This document shows positions 1 through 4,747 of a stretch of DNA of 5,034 bases, one piece after another. Source of the DNA: Nocardioides sp. (GTDB lineage Bacteria; Actinomycetota; Actinomycetes; Propionibacteriales; Nocardioidaceae); the NCBI GenBank assembly GCA_003519585.1, contig DOWL01000146.1:22273-27306 (forward strand). Reading direction: 5' to 3'. The notes below the pieces were generated by a model. It was not told the DNA's origin. It saw only the letters and a list, made by a program, of their open reading frames with translations, and ran no database searches. Position numbers and translations under genes: made by a program. The first letter of the stretch is position 1, and the number at the start of each line of letters is the position of its first letter.

Positions 1-665
1 GCCCGCTGGTCACCAAGGTGCACCACGAGGCGAAGCGGTTCGCCGGTGACGACTACGACATCCTGCTGATCGGCCACGCCGGCCATGAGGAGGTCGAGGG
101 CACCGCGGGGGAGGCCCCCGAGCACATCCAGCTCGTCGAGGGTCCGGCCGACGTCGCCAAGATCGTCGTGCGAGACCCGGCCAAGGTGGCCTGGCTGTCC
201 CAGACCACGCTCTCGGTCGACGAGACCCTCGAGACGGTGGCCGCGATCCGCGAACGGTTCCCGCTGCTGCTCGACCCGCCGAGCGACGACATCTGCTACG
301 CCACCCAGAACCGCCAGTTGGCCGTCAAGGAGATCGCCCGCGAGTCCGACCTCCTCATCGTGGTCGGCTCGGGCAACTCCTCCAACTCCGTCCGGCTGGT
401 CGAGGTCGCCCTCGAGGCGGGCGCCGGAGCGTCGTATCGCGTCGACGACGCCTCGGAGATCGACGAGGCCTGGCTCGACGGCGTACGCACCGTCTCGGTC
501 ACCTCCGGCGCCAGCGTGCCCGAGTCCCTGGTCCAGGAGGTGCTGGCCTACCTCGGCGAGCGCGGCTACCCCGATGCTCGCGCGGTGCACAGCGCGGAGG
601 AGTCGCTGATCTTCGCGCTCCCCAAGGAGCTGCGCCGCGATCTCAAGGCCGCCGGCCGGAGCTGA
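1..665 (+). CDS. ispH: 4-hydroxy-3-methylbut-2-enyl diphosphate reductase (IspH/LytB), 5' end missing
   Basis: IspH carries out the last step of the MEP pathway, reducing HMBPP to IPP and DMAPP with a [4Fe-4S] cluster in the cytoplasm. The visible frame opens with the end of the conserved [13 protein letters not shown] segment; the first two bases (gc) are the tail of the codon expected to encode the second cluster cysteine. Further family motifs follow in order: GHEEVEGT (81-104), with the glutamate at 90-92 matching the proton-relay position; SQTTLSVDE (about 198-224); the third cluster cysteine in [11 protein letters not shown] (Cys codon 294-296); the diphosphate-binding GSGNSSNS (366-389); and TSGASVPE (501-524). 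About the last 220 residues are present and end normally at TGA 663-665. The N-terminal third, with the first cluster cysteine, lies left of the window. Nothing looks broken. The next gene on this strand starts 35 bases later, probably from its own promoter. Confidence 0.97.
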   Translation, partial: PLVTKVHHEAKRFAGDDYDILLIGHAGHEEVEGTAGEAPEHIQLVEGPADVAKIVVRDPAKVAWLSQTTLSVDETLETVAAIRERFPLLLDPPSDDICYATQNRQLAVKEIARESDLLIVVGSGNSSNSVRLVEVALEAGAGASYRVDDASEIDEAWLDGVRTVSVTSGASVPESLVQEVLAYLGERGYPDARAVHSAEESLIFALPKELRRDLKAAGRS

Positions 666-687
666 CCACGGCTCAGCCCTTACGACC

Positions 688-693
688 TAGAGT
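688..693 (+). promoter_or_regulatory. -10-like hexamer TAGAGT for a leaderless yciO-like transcript
   Basis: TAGAGT fits the actinobacterial TANNNT -10 pattern and ends 7 bases before the GTG at 701, so transcription would start at or next to the start codon. The only purine-rich stretch, GAGG at 695-698, is 2 bases from the GTG and too close to act as a normal ribosome binding site. A -35 box is not clear: CTGACC at 662-667 is the nearest candidate but leaves a 20-base spacer. This is inferred from pattern and spacing only. Confidence 0.45.
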
Positions 694-700
694 CGAGGTC

Positions 701-1327
701 GTGGCACGGTACGTCGACATCCACCCCGACAACCCGCAGGAGCGGCTGCTCCAGCAGGTGGTCGACGCGTTGCGGCACGACGACGCCCTGATCGCCTACC
801 CGACCGACTCCGGCTACGCGCTCGGCTCACGGATCGGCAACCGCGAGGGCCGCGACCGCATCCTGCGGATCCGGGGCCTCGACGAGCGACACCACTTCAC
901 GCTGGTATGCAAGGACTTCAGCCAGCTCGGACAGCTCGTGCACGTCGACAACGCCGCCTTCCGGGCGATCCGCGCGTCGACTCCGGGGCCCTACACCTTC
1001 ATCCTGCCTGCGACTCCGGAGGTGCCTCGGCGCCTGCTGCACCCCAAGAAGCGCACCGTCGGCGTACGGATCCCGGACCACACCGTGGTCCACGCGCTGC
1101 TCGACCTGCTCGGCGAACCGCTGCTGAGCAGCACCCTGATCCTTCCCGGCGAGACCGAGCCGCGGACGCTGGGCTGGGACGTCAAGGAGGAGCTCGACCA
1201 CGTCGTGGACATCGTGCTCGACGCCGGCGAGACGCCGGCCGAGCCGACCACGGTCATCGACTGGTCCGACGGCGCACCCGAGGTCGTGAGGTTCGGCGCG
1301 GGCGACGTCAGCCGCTTCGTCGCGTGA
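701..1327 (+). CDS. yciO: YciO-type protein of the YrdC/Sua5 (threonylcarbamoyl-AMP synthase-like) family
   Basis: A 208-residue cytoplasmic protein of nearly the same length as E. coli YciO (about 206). The family fold binds ATP and RNA. The relatives TsaC/Sua5 make threonylcarbamoyl-AMP for the t6A37 tRNA modification, whereas the YciO branch is less well defined and its main role is not settled. Visible motifs are IAYPTDSGYALG (residues 31-42), RILRIRGLDERHHFTLVCKD (53-72, in the position of the TsaC KxR loop but with the YciO version of the sequence), PGPYTFILPAT (95-105), KKRTVGVRIPDH (116-127) and EPLLSSTLILPGE (139-151), then a TTVIDWSDG segment near the C-terminus. There is no C-terminal Sua5 domain. 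GTG at 701 gives the family N-terminus and fits a leaderless start. The last 20 bases overlap the end of the convergent membrane protein gene. It could be called an L-threonylcarbamoyladenylate synthase, but the YciO assignment fits better. Confidence 0.92.
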   Translation: MARYVDIHPDNPQERLLQQVVDALRHDDALIAYPTDSGYALGSRIGNREGRDRILRIRGLDERHHFTLVCKDFSQLGQLVHVDNAAFRAIRASTPGPYTFILPATPEVPRRLLHPKKRTVGVRIPDHTVVHALLDLLGEPLLSSTLILPGETEPRTLGWDVKEELDHVVDIVLDAGETPAEPTTVIDWSDGAPEVVRFGAGDVSRFVA

Positions 1328-1742
1328 CTTCCCGGTCAACTCCTGCATCACGGGTGAACCGCTCCCGGATCGCCAGGCAGAGCAGACACAGGGCGTACCC
1401 GACCGCGAGCGCCACCGCATGGTCGGAGAGGCCGTTGACGACGGCCTCGGCCAGCGGGGCGCCGCGGTCGGCGACCGCGCCGGGCCGCGAGATCGCCACC
1501 AGGCCGATGACCGCGAGCATGATCAGGGGCGGAAGGACACCGACGGTGAAGAAGTCTTCCGGCCGGACCAGGATCGCGACCAGGACGCAGACCAGGACGA
1601 ACGCCACGTCGAACACCTGGCCGACCTCGCTGCCGAGGGTCAGATCGAGGGAAGCGACGGTGATCGCGAGCGCGAAGCCGAGGGCCGCCACCTGGTGGCC
1701 CAGTTCGTGACCCTCCTCCCAGAGGGTGCGAGCCTCGCTCAC
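1308..1742 (-). CDS. Small four-helix membrane protein, DUF6542-like
   Basis: A 144-residue protein of unknown function. Four hydrophobic segments are visible at about residues 18-36, 40-59, 67-85 and 108-125, with a charged N-terminus and an Arg-rich C-terminus (RERFTRDAG...TRRSG). The central stretch, a Val/Leu-rich helix followed by LVRPEDFFTVGVLPPLIML (58-76), resembles what I recall of the actinobacterial DUF6542 family, with its charged turn and PP motif between helices. That family match is from memory and moderately sure. The GTG start at 1740-1742 overlaps the TGA of rmuC (1739-1741) in a GTGA arrangement, so translation is probably coupled to rmuC. The 3' end overlaps the end of the yciO-like gene on the other strand by 20 bases. 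No catalytic motif is visible. A structural or accessory membrane role is possible but not shown. Confidence 0.85.
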   Translation of the reverse strand: MSEARTLWEEGHELGHQVAALGFALAITVASLDLTLGSEVGQVFDVAFVLVCVLVAILVRPEDFFTVGVLPPLIMLAVIGLVAISRPGAVADRGAPLAEAVVNGLSDHAVALAVGYALCLLCLAIRERFTRDAGVDREVTRRSG

Positions 1743-2815
1743 ACCGCCACGGTACGGCCGCCAGGGGGACCGTCGTCGGAGCCGCGCCGCTCGACGGCGT
1801 GCAGCTCGACCGACCGCGGACGGGGGAGTTCGTCGTCGGTCACCGCCAGGTCCTGGAACCGACGCGCGGCCACCAGCACCCGCGACTCCAGCGATCCGAC
1901 CGTCTGGTTGTAGTGCCCCACCGCGGTGTTGAGGGAGCGGCCCAGGTGGTCGAGGTGGCCGACCAAGGTGCCCAGCCGACCATGCAACTCCCGCCCCAGC
2001 CGATGGATCTCGCGGGCCTGGTCGGCCAGGACCTCGTGGCTCCAGCCGTGGGCGACCGTGCGGAGCAGCGCGATCAGCGTGGTCGGGGTGGCCAGCACCA
2101 CCTGGCGATCGGCGGCGTGCTCGAGCAGCCCCGGGTCGGCCTCCAGAGCAGCGGCGAGGAACGACTCGGCGGGCAGGAACAGCACCACGAACTCGGGCGT
2201 CTCGTCGAGCGAGCGCCAGTAGGCCTTGCCAGCGAGGAGGTCGACGTGGGTGCGGACCTGGCGGGCGTGCCGGGCCAGGTGTCCGGCGCGGAGGTTGTCG
2301 TCATCGGTCGACGTGGCGTCGAGATAGGCGTCGAGCGGCACCTTGGCGTCGACCACCACGGACCTGTCCCCGACCAGGCGGACCACCAGGTCGGGACGCC
2401 GCGCGCCGTCGTCGAGCCGCGGCTGCTCGGTGAAATCGCAGCGATCCACCAGCCCGGCCAGCTCGACCGCGCGACGCAGGTGCAGCTCACCCCAGCGGCC
2501 GCGGACCTGGGGCTTGCGCAGCGCAGTCGACAGCGACTGGGTCTCGCGACGCAGCGTCTCGGTCGAGCGGCGCATGTCCTGGACCTGCTCGTGCAGCTGC
2601 CCCTGCCAGGTCGCGCGTTGGTGCTCCAGGTCGCGCATCTGGTCGCTGAGCCGGTCGAGGCCCAGCACCAGCTCGGCCTGGTCGGTCGACGGTGGTCGGA
2701 AGCTTCCGGCGTACGGCGGCCGGGAGCGCGCCCAGAGCACGCCGACCAGGGCACCCAGCACCAGGCCGAGCATCAGGCCCAGTGCCAGCACGGCCAGCAG
2801 CGAGATCGTGTCCAT
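1739..2815 (-). CDS. rmuC: RmuC family DNA recombination protein
   Basis: RmuC proteins have a PD-(D/E)XK nuclease-like fold. In E. coli RmuC limits rearrangement at inverted repeats, though the biochemical activity is poorly defined. From the ATG at 2815 the protein has 358 residues, shorter than E. coli RmuC (about 475). Order: one N-terminal membrane helix (about 6-28), a charged segment likely to form a coiled coil (about 45-95), then the core with LRKPQVRGRWGE (99-110), RRPDLVV (139-145, putative motif Asp142), VVDAKVP (154-160, Asp156 and Lys158 completing the nuclease signature), FVVLFLPAESF (209-219), ATPTTLIALLRTVAHGW (242-258) and a C-terminal helical VGHYNQTVGSLESRV segment. An in-frame GTG at 2839 would add eight residues; I prefer the ATG because the membrane helix then starts at residue 6, as usual for this architecture. 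Neither start has a strong ribosome binding site. The gene lies downstream of xth, separated by a small mobile element, and overlaps the DUF6542-like gene. Confidence 0.93.
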   Translation of the reverse strand: MDTISLLAVLALGLMLGLVLGALVGVLWARSRPPYAGSFRPPSTDQAELVLGLDRLSDQMRDLEHQRATWQGQLHEQVQDMRRSTETLRRETQSLSTALRKPQVRGRWGELHLRRAVELAGLVDRCDFTEQPRLDDGARRPDLVVRLVGDRSVVVDAKVPLDAYLDATSTDDDNLRAGHLARHARQVRTHVDLLAGKAYWRSLDETPEFVVLFLPAESFLAAALEADPGLLEHAADRQVVLATPTTLIALLRTVAHGWSHEVLADQAREIHRLGRELHGRLGTLVGHLDHLGRSLNTAVGHYNQTVGSLESRVLVAARRFQDLAVTDDELPRPRSVELHAVERRGSDDGPPGGRTVAV

Positions 2816-2854
2816 GTCCACCAGGGTGAAGCAGGCCACCGACAGTGCGCCTGG

Positions 2855-2880
2855 CTAGTGTCGTGTGTCGGAAGTTGTTG
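2855..2880 (+). repeat. Left terminal inverted repeat of the MITE-like element
   Basis: Twenty-six bases starting CTAG, matching the reverse complement of 2997-3022 at all but four positions (repeat positions 7, 10, 17 and 23). Two of the four differences are C/T transitions in the outer part, one is G/A and one is G/C. Confidence 0.85.
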
Positions 2881-2982
2881 AACGGTTGGCGTGCTCAAGG
2901 TGCGTGCATCGCGAGGCGCCGGAACGACGCTCTACCTGTACGTCCAGCGAGTTGCGGCAACGAAGCGAGGTGCGTGGCTTCA

Positions 2983-2997
2983 GTGCGCGAAGCGCAC
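2983..2997. repeat. Perfect 6-bp hairpin inside the element (GTGCGC GAA GCGCAC)
   Basis: Six G/C-rich base pairs closed by a three-base GAA loop, directly inside the right terminal repeat and overlapping its inner end by one base. There is no T-run on either side, so it is not a typical intrinsic terminator. It may be a structural feature of the element or a weak transcriptional pause or end signal behind xth. Confidence 0.6.
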
Positions 2998-3022
2998 AAG
3001 AACTTTCGACACGCGGCACTAG
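2997..3022 (-). repeat. Right terminal inverted repeat of the MITE-like element
   Basis: Partner of the repeat at 2855-2880, in inverted orientation. Its outermost CTAG supplies the TAG stop codon of xth (3021-3019 read on the minus strand). Confidence 0.85.
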
Positions 3023-3795
3023 TCCAGGTCGACGATCACCGGCGCGTGGTCGGAGGCACCCTTCCCCGCCCGCTCGTCGCGGTCGATGGACGCGCTGGTC
3101 ACGCGCGCCGCGAGCGACGGCGTACCGAGGATGAAGTCGATCCGCATGCCCCGGTTGCGCTCGAATCGCTGCCGGTAGTAGTCCCAGTAGGTGTAGACGC
3201 CCGGTCCCGGAGCGTGGGGGCGCACCACGTCGACCCACCCGTCGTCGAGGAAGGCCTGGAACGCCGCGCGTTCGGGAGGCGTGACGTGGGTGTCGTTGGC
3301 GTAGGCGGCCATATCGAAGACGTCCTCGTCGCGCGGGGCGATGTTCCAGTCGCCGACCAGAGCCACGTCGTCGCCGAGCCAGGCGTGCGCCGCCGCGCGC
3401 AGCTTGGCCAGCCAGTCCAACTTGTAGACGTAGTGCGGGTCGTCGATCTTGCGGCCGTTCGGGACGTAGAGCGACCACACCCGGACGCCGCCGCAGGTGG
3501 CACCGATAGCCCTGGCCTCGGCGGCCACCGGGTCGCCCCAGCCGGGCATCGCGTCGAAGCCCACCTGGACGTCCTCGATGCCCACCCGGCTGAGGATGGC
3601 GACGCCGTTCCACTGGTTGAGGCCGGAGTAGCCGAGCTCGTAACCCAGCGACTGCAGCCCCATCAGGGGCAGCTGGTCCTCGCGGGCCTTGGTCTCCTGC
3701 AGGGCCAGTACGTCGATCTCGTGGCGCTCGAGGAGCCGCTCGACGCGGTCGATCCGAGATCTCAGGGAGTTGACGTTCCAGGTGGCGAGCCGCAC
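3019..3795 (-). CDS. xth: Exodeoxyribonuclease III (Xth / ExoA type AP endonuclease)
   Basis: A complete 258-residue member of the exonuclease III/EEP family (E. coli Xth is 268). It cuts DNA 5' of abasic sites and removes 3' blocking groups in base excision repair, using a divalent metal in the cytoplasm. Motifs in order: ATWNVNSLRSR (4-14, metal-site Asn7), LQETK (32-36, Glu34 metal ligand), QWNGVAILSR (61-70), LYVPNG (109-114, catalytic Tyr110), VGDWNIAP (147-154, Asp149 and Asn151), YTYWDYYRQRFERNRGMRIDFIL near residues 206-228, and KGASDHAPV (245-253, Asp249-His250 catalytic pair). All key residues are present. The GTG start gives the standard MRLATWNVNS beginning; AGGGGG abuts it with no spacing, so it is probably read leaderless. 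The stop TAG lies in the CTAG end of the adjacent mobile element. The divergent neighbour pcs starts 35 bases away. Confidence 0.96.
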   Translation of the reverse strand: MRLATWNVNSLRSRIDRVERLLERHEIDVLALQETKAREDQLPLMGLQSLGYELGYSGLNQWNGVAILSRVGIEDVQVGFDAMPGWGDPVAAEARAIGATCGGVRVWSLYVPNGRKIDDPHYVYKLDWLAKLRAAAHAWLGDDVALVGDWNIAPRDEDVFDMAAYANDTHVTPPERAAFQAFLDDGWVDVVRPHAPGPGVYTYWDYYRQRFERNRGMRIDFILGTPSLAARVTSASIDRDERAGKGASDHAPVIVDLD

Positions 3796-3801
3796 CCCCC
3801 T

Positions 3802-3807
3802 AACGTA
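3802..3807 (-). promoter_or_regulatory. -10-like TACGTT for leaderless xth transcription
   Basis: On the minus strand TACGTT fits TANNNT and is followed by exactly six bases before the GTG at 3795, which would put the transcription start at the first base of the start codon. No convincing -35 box is seen at 16-19 bases upstream. Confidence 0.45.
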
Positions 3808-3816
3808 GTAACCCCG

Positions 3817-3822
3817 TAGCGT
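3817..3822 (+). promoter_or_regulatory. -10-like TAGCGT for leaderless pcs transcription
   Basis: TAGCGT fits TANNNT and ends eight bases before the ATG at 3831. No purine-rich ribosome binding site lies between (GGCTCCAC). It sits only 10 bases from the opposing xth -10 candidate, so polymerases on the two genes would compete. Confidence 0.4.
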
Positions 3823-3830
3823 GGCTCCAC

Positions 3831-4556
3831 ATGGGCAGGCTGGCGGCGTGGGCGGTGCACGCCTACACCGCCAGCGGCGTGGTGCTGGCGCTGCTGATGG
3901 TGCACTTCTCCTACGAGGGGGAGGTCCGGACCGTGCTGTGGCTGTTCCTGGCCGCCATGGTCGTCGACGGCACCGACGGGATGGTCGCCCGCAAGCTGCG
4001 GGTCAAGGAGCACGTGCCCGAGCTGGATGGCTCGCTGCTCGACAACATCGTCGACTACCTCACCTACGTGTTCGCGCCGATGGTGCTGCTCTGGGCCAAC
4101 GGCTACCTGCCCGAGGGCGCCTGGGGCGGCGTGGTGGCCTGCTTGCCCCTGGTCGCCTCCTGCTACCAGTTCTGCCGCACCGACGCCAAGACCGACGACC
4201 ACTTCTTCCTCGGCTTCCCGTCGTACTGGAACGTCGTCGCGTTCTACGTCGTCGTGCTCGAGCTGGGCGTCACCGCGACCACTGTGCTGCTGCTGGTCCT
4301 GGCAGTGCTGGTGTTCGTGCCGATCAAGTACGTCTATCCCTCGCGCACCGAGACGCTCTGGTACGCCAACATGGCCGGCGCGACCGCCTGGCTCGTGGTG
4401 TACGGCGTGATGACGGCGCTCCTGCCCGACGTACCCCTCTGGCCCACCGTGCTCTCGATCGCCTACCTGGCGTACTACGTCGCCGAGAGCCTCTGGCTCA
4501 CCTTCCGCAGCGTCGGGAATTCGGTCGCGCCCGCGGCTGTTGAGCCCGCACCATGA
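3831..4556 (+). CDS. pcs: Phosphatidylcholine synthase (Pcs-type CDP-alcohol phosphatidyltransferase)
   Basis: An integral membrane enzyme of 241 residues, the usual Pcs length. Pcs condenses CDP-diacylglycerol with choline to give phosphatidylcholine and CMP in one step. The N-terminus has the family VHAYTASGVVLA (9-20). The CDP-alcohol motif is in the longer Pcs form: VDGTDGMVARK (45-55), a 12-residue insert, then GSLLDNIVDYLTY (67-79), with the four metal-binding aspartates at 46, 49, 71 and 75. Further Pcs-like segments are DAKTDDHFFLGFPSYWNVVAF (118-138) and FVPIKYVYPSR (162-172); the rhizobial enzyme, as I recall it, has TGMKTDEYFFSGFPVVWN and FLPINFLHPVR there. Hydrophobic helices lie around 15-26, 34-46, 76-90, 98-113, 133-143, 146-168, 182-198 and 204-223. 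These matches separate it from PgsA, Cls and PssA relatives. No choline uptake gene is visible nearby, so choline supply is unknown. Confidence 0.88.
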   Translation: MGRLAAWAVHAYTASGVVLALLMVHFSYEGEVRTVLWLFLAAMVVDGTDGMVARKLRVKEHVPELDGSLLDNIVDYLTYVFAPMVLLWANGYLPEGAWGGVVACLPLVASCYQFCRTDAKTDDHFFLGFPSYWNVVAFYVVVLELGVTATTVLLLVLAVLVFVPIKYVYPSRTETLWYANMAGATAWLVVYGVMTALLPDVPLWPTVLSIAYLAYYVAESLWLTFRSVGNSVAPAAVEPAP

Positions 4557-4567
4557 TCTCCATCATG
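4552..4567. repeat. Dyad CATGAT-CTCC-ATCATG over the pcs stop codon
   Basis: A perfect 6-bp inverted repeat with a four-base centre, covering the TGA of pcs. It is followed immediately by a second dyad, GAACC-TTC-GGTTC (4567-4579). They could be protein-binding sites, weak hairpins or chance. No T-run follows, so it is not a standard terminator. Confidence 0.35.
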
Positions 4568-4671
4568 AACCTTCGGTTCGACGCATCCCTCGCGACGCTG
4601 ACCGGGCTGTCCTGCCCCTCAGCCGTCGTCGCGCGGGCTCTCGACGCGCGAACCTGACCCTTCTCCGTGAG

Positions 4672-4717
4672 TCCCCGGACCGCTTCGGGGGAGGGTCGTC
4701 CGACCCGCAGCGGTCCG
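4672..4717 (+). promoter_or_regulatory. Two mutually exclusive hairpins in the tuf leader
   Basis: Structure A pairs TCCCCG (4672-4677) with CGGGGG (4686-4691) around an eight-base loop. Structure B pairs CGGACCGCT (4676-4684) with AGCGGTCCG (4709-4717), a perfect 9-bp stem, with an inner GGGTC-GTCC-GACCC hairpin (4694 region, 4693-4706). A and B share 4676-4684, so only one can form in an RNA. Structure B ends 30 bases before the ATG, ahead of the AGAAAG site. There is no U-tract, so a classical terminator is unlikely. The base pairing is seen directly; a regulatory role is inferred. Confidence 0.45.
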
Positions 4718-4734
4718 TCTAGCAACGCACTCAC

Positions 4735-4740
4735 AGAAAG
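4735..4740 (+). promoter_or_regulatory. Ribosome binding site AGAAAG of tuf
   Basis: A purine run ending seven bases before the ATG at 4748, a normal Shine-Dalgarno distance though a weak match. It supports this ATG, and shows that this gene, unlike the other promoter-proximal genes here, has a leader. Confidence 0.6.
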
Positions 4741-4747
4741 CACAGTC

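Larger units (their letters stand above)
2855..3022. mobile_element. MITE-like element with 26-bp terminal inverted repeats and TA target duplication
   Basis: A non-coding element between the 3' end of xth and the start of rmuC. The left end (2855-2880) begins CTAGTGTCGTGTGTCGGAAG. The reverse complement of the right end (2997-3022) begins CTAGTGCCGCGTGTCGAAAG. The two ends agree at 22 of 26 positions and similarity stops after that. Both ends carry CTAG. Reading TA as a duplicated target (2856-2857 and 3020-3021) leaves a 162-bp body, 2858-3019. IS630/Tc1-mariner transposases insert at TA, and IS630 itself prefers CTAG, so a MITE moved by such a transposase is the best explanation. No transposase fragment is recognisable inside. 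The interior holds one strong hairpin (2983-2997). The family assignment is inference; the inverted repeats and CTAG ends are seen directly. Confidence 0.8.
4557..4747 (+). other. 191-bp intergenic region upstream of tuf, rich in dyads
   Basis: The gap between pcs and the EF-Tu gene holds a dyad at 4567-4579, a 6-bp G/C stem TCGCGC...GCGCGA (4629-4634 with 4646-4651, 11-base loop), the competing hairpins at 4672-4717 and an AGAAAG ribosome binding site. A TANNNT -10 hexamer is absent: the only TA step is in TAGCAA at 4720. The tuf promoter is therefore not identifiable by eye; it may use a non-consensus or alternative-sigma promoter, or lie further upstream. Confidence 0.6.

Noticed and set aside
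827..1420. A minus-strand open frame opposite the yciO-like gene.
   Set aside because: The opposite strand encodes a clear family protein, and this frame has no recognisable motif.
1799..2881. A long plus-strand open frame opposite rmuC as a real gene.
   Set aside because: It is antisense to a well-recognised RmuC protein. Its composition is the low-complexity pattern of G/C-rich antisense frames, with no domain.
2891..3022. A 43-codon frame inside the mobile element (GTG to the TAG in the right CTAG) as a small gene or transposase remnant.
   Set aside because: No family motif recognised and no ribosome binding site. The frame is short and the element is better explained as non-coding.
2855..3022. 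The inverted repeats as a bidirectional intrinsic terminator for xth.
   Set aside because: The arms are about 116 bases apart, end in CTAG at both extremes and have no T-run; transposon ends explain them better.
2845..3819. A long plus-strand open frame opposite xth.
   Set aside because: It runs across the mobile element and is antisense to all catalytic motifs of exonuclease III; rich in Val/Asp/Arg/His as expected for an antisense shadow.
4565..4657. A 30-codon open frame (ATG to TGA) in the tuf upstream region, beginning MNLRFDAS, as a leader peptide.
   Set aside because: No ribosome binding site, no run of regulatory codons and no recognisable similarity. Frames of this length are common by chance in high-GC DNA.
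4673..4717. The hairpins before tuf as the intrinsic terminator of pcs.
   Set aside because: No T-tract follows either stem and they lie more than 110 bases after the pcs stop, close to the tuf start; a leader structure is more likely, though not proven.
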